A DNA stretch of 15,194 nt, from assembly GCA_934567355.1 (NCBI GenBank), contig CAKTJC010000050.1, positions 1 to 15,194 of the forward strand, read 5' to 3'. Origin of the DNA: an uncultured Oscillospiraceae bacterium (GTDB lineage: Bacteria; Bacillota; Clostridia; Oscillospirales; Oscillospiraceae). The notes under the pieces are model-generated. The model had not been told where the DNA came from. It saw nothing but the letters and a program-made list of their open reading frames with translations, and did no database searches. The position numbers were made by a program, and so were the translations under genes. This document shows positions 15,186 through 15,194 of the stretch, piece after piece. Numbering within the stretch: position 1 is the first letter of the stretch; every line of letters starts with the position of its first letter.

Positions 15186-15194
15186 ATGTATTTC
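15186..15194 (+). CDS. Possible start of a rightward gene, cut by window edge
   Basis: GGAGG (15173-15177) lies eight bases before an ATG at 15186, giving only Met-Tyr-Phe before the window ends. The spacing is good for a ribosome binding site, and the position, divergent from mreB, is plausible. Nothing can be said about the product. Confidence 0.45.

Overview
The window looks like chromosomal core DNA of a fairly GC-rich member of the Bacillota, most likely a gut-type clostridium of the Oscillospiraceae/Ruminococcaceae kind. The reasons are an energizing ECF module arranged as in Firmicutes (two ATPases, EcfT, then truA), a ClpE-type unfoldase with an N-terminal zinc finger, a DUF1292 protein, a class A PBP of Firmicute layout, strong AGGAGG-type ribosome binding sites, and a 6S-like RNA. 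The family assignment is an inference from gene content; no marker such as 16S rRNA is present. I see no phage, transposon, integrase, CRISPR, tRNA or rRNA.

Layout. (1) 1-1092 (+): the 3' part of a secreted or envelope-type protein with four bacterial SH3 domains, followed by a terminator. (2) 1173-1655 (+): a TspO/MBR-family membrane protein, followed by a two-way terminator shared with the convergent clp gene. (3) 4030-1751 (-): ClpE-like AAA+ unfoldase with its own extended -10 promoter. (4) 8301-4118 (-): a tight gene set comprising a SAM-dependent methyltransferase, ecfA1, ecfA2, ecfT and truA, with gaps of 11 bases or less or overlaps. (5) 11203-8378 (-): a 941-residue class A penicillin-binding protein. 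(6) 11204-11530: AT-richer divergent promoter region. (7) 11531-11806 (+): DUF1292 protein, followed directly by a structured RNA region (about 11809-12037) that I read as 6S RNA ending in a terminator. (8) 12198-13826 (+): membrane-anchored parvulin-type foldase with its own promoter and terminator. (9) 15077-14034 (-): an MreB/Mbl-type actin homologue. (10) The last nine bases appear to be the first codons of a rightward gene.

The themes are cell-envelope growth (PBP, MreB, extracytoplasmic foldase, SH3 protein), protein quality control (ClpE-like, parvulin) and vitamin or metal uptake (ECF module, whose substrate-binding S component is not here). I do not see a convincing wholly new system. 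The observations most worth following up are a CxxC...CxxC zinc-ribbon-like insertion in the extracytoplasmic part of the PBP, the 6S-like RNA sitting immediately behind a DUF1292 gene, a possible degenerate second parvulin domain in the foldase, and a 19-base element repeated in front of two unrelated genes.
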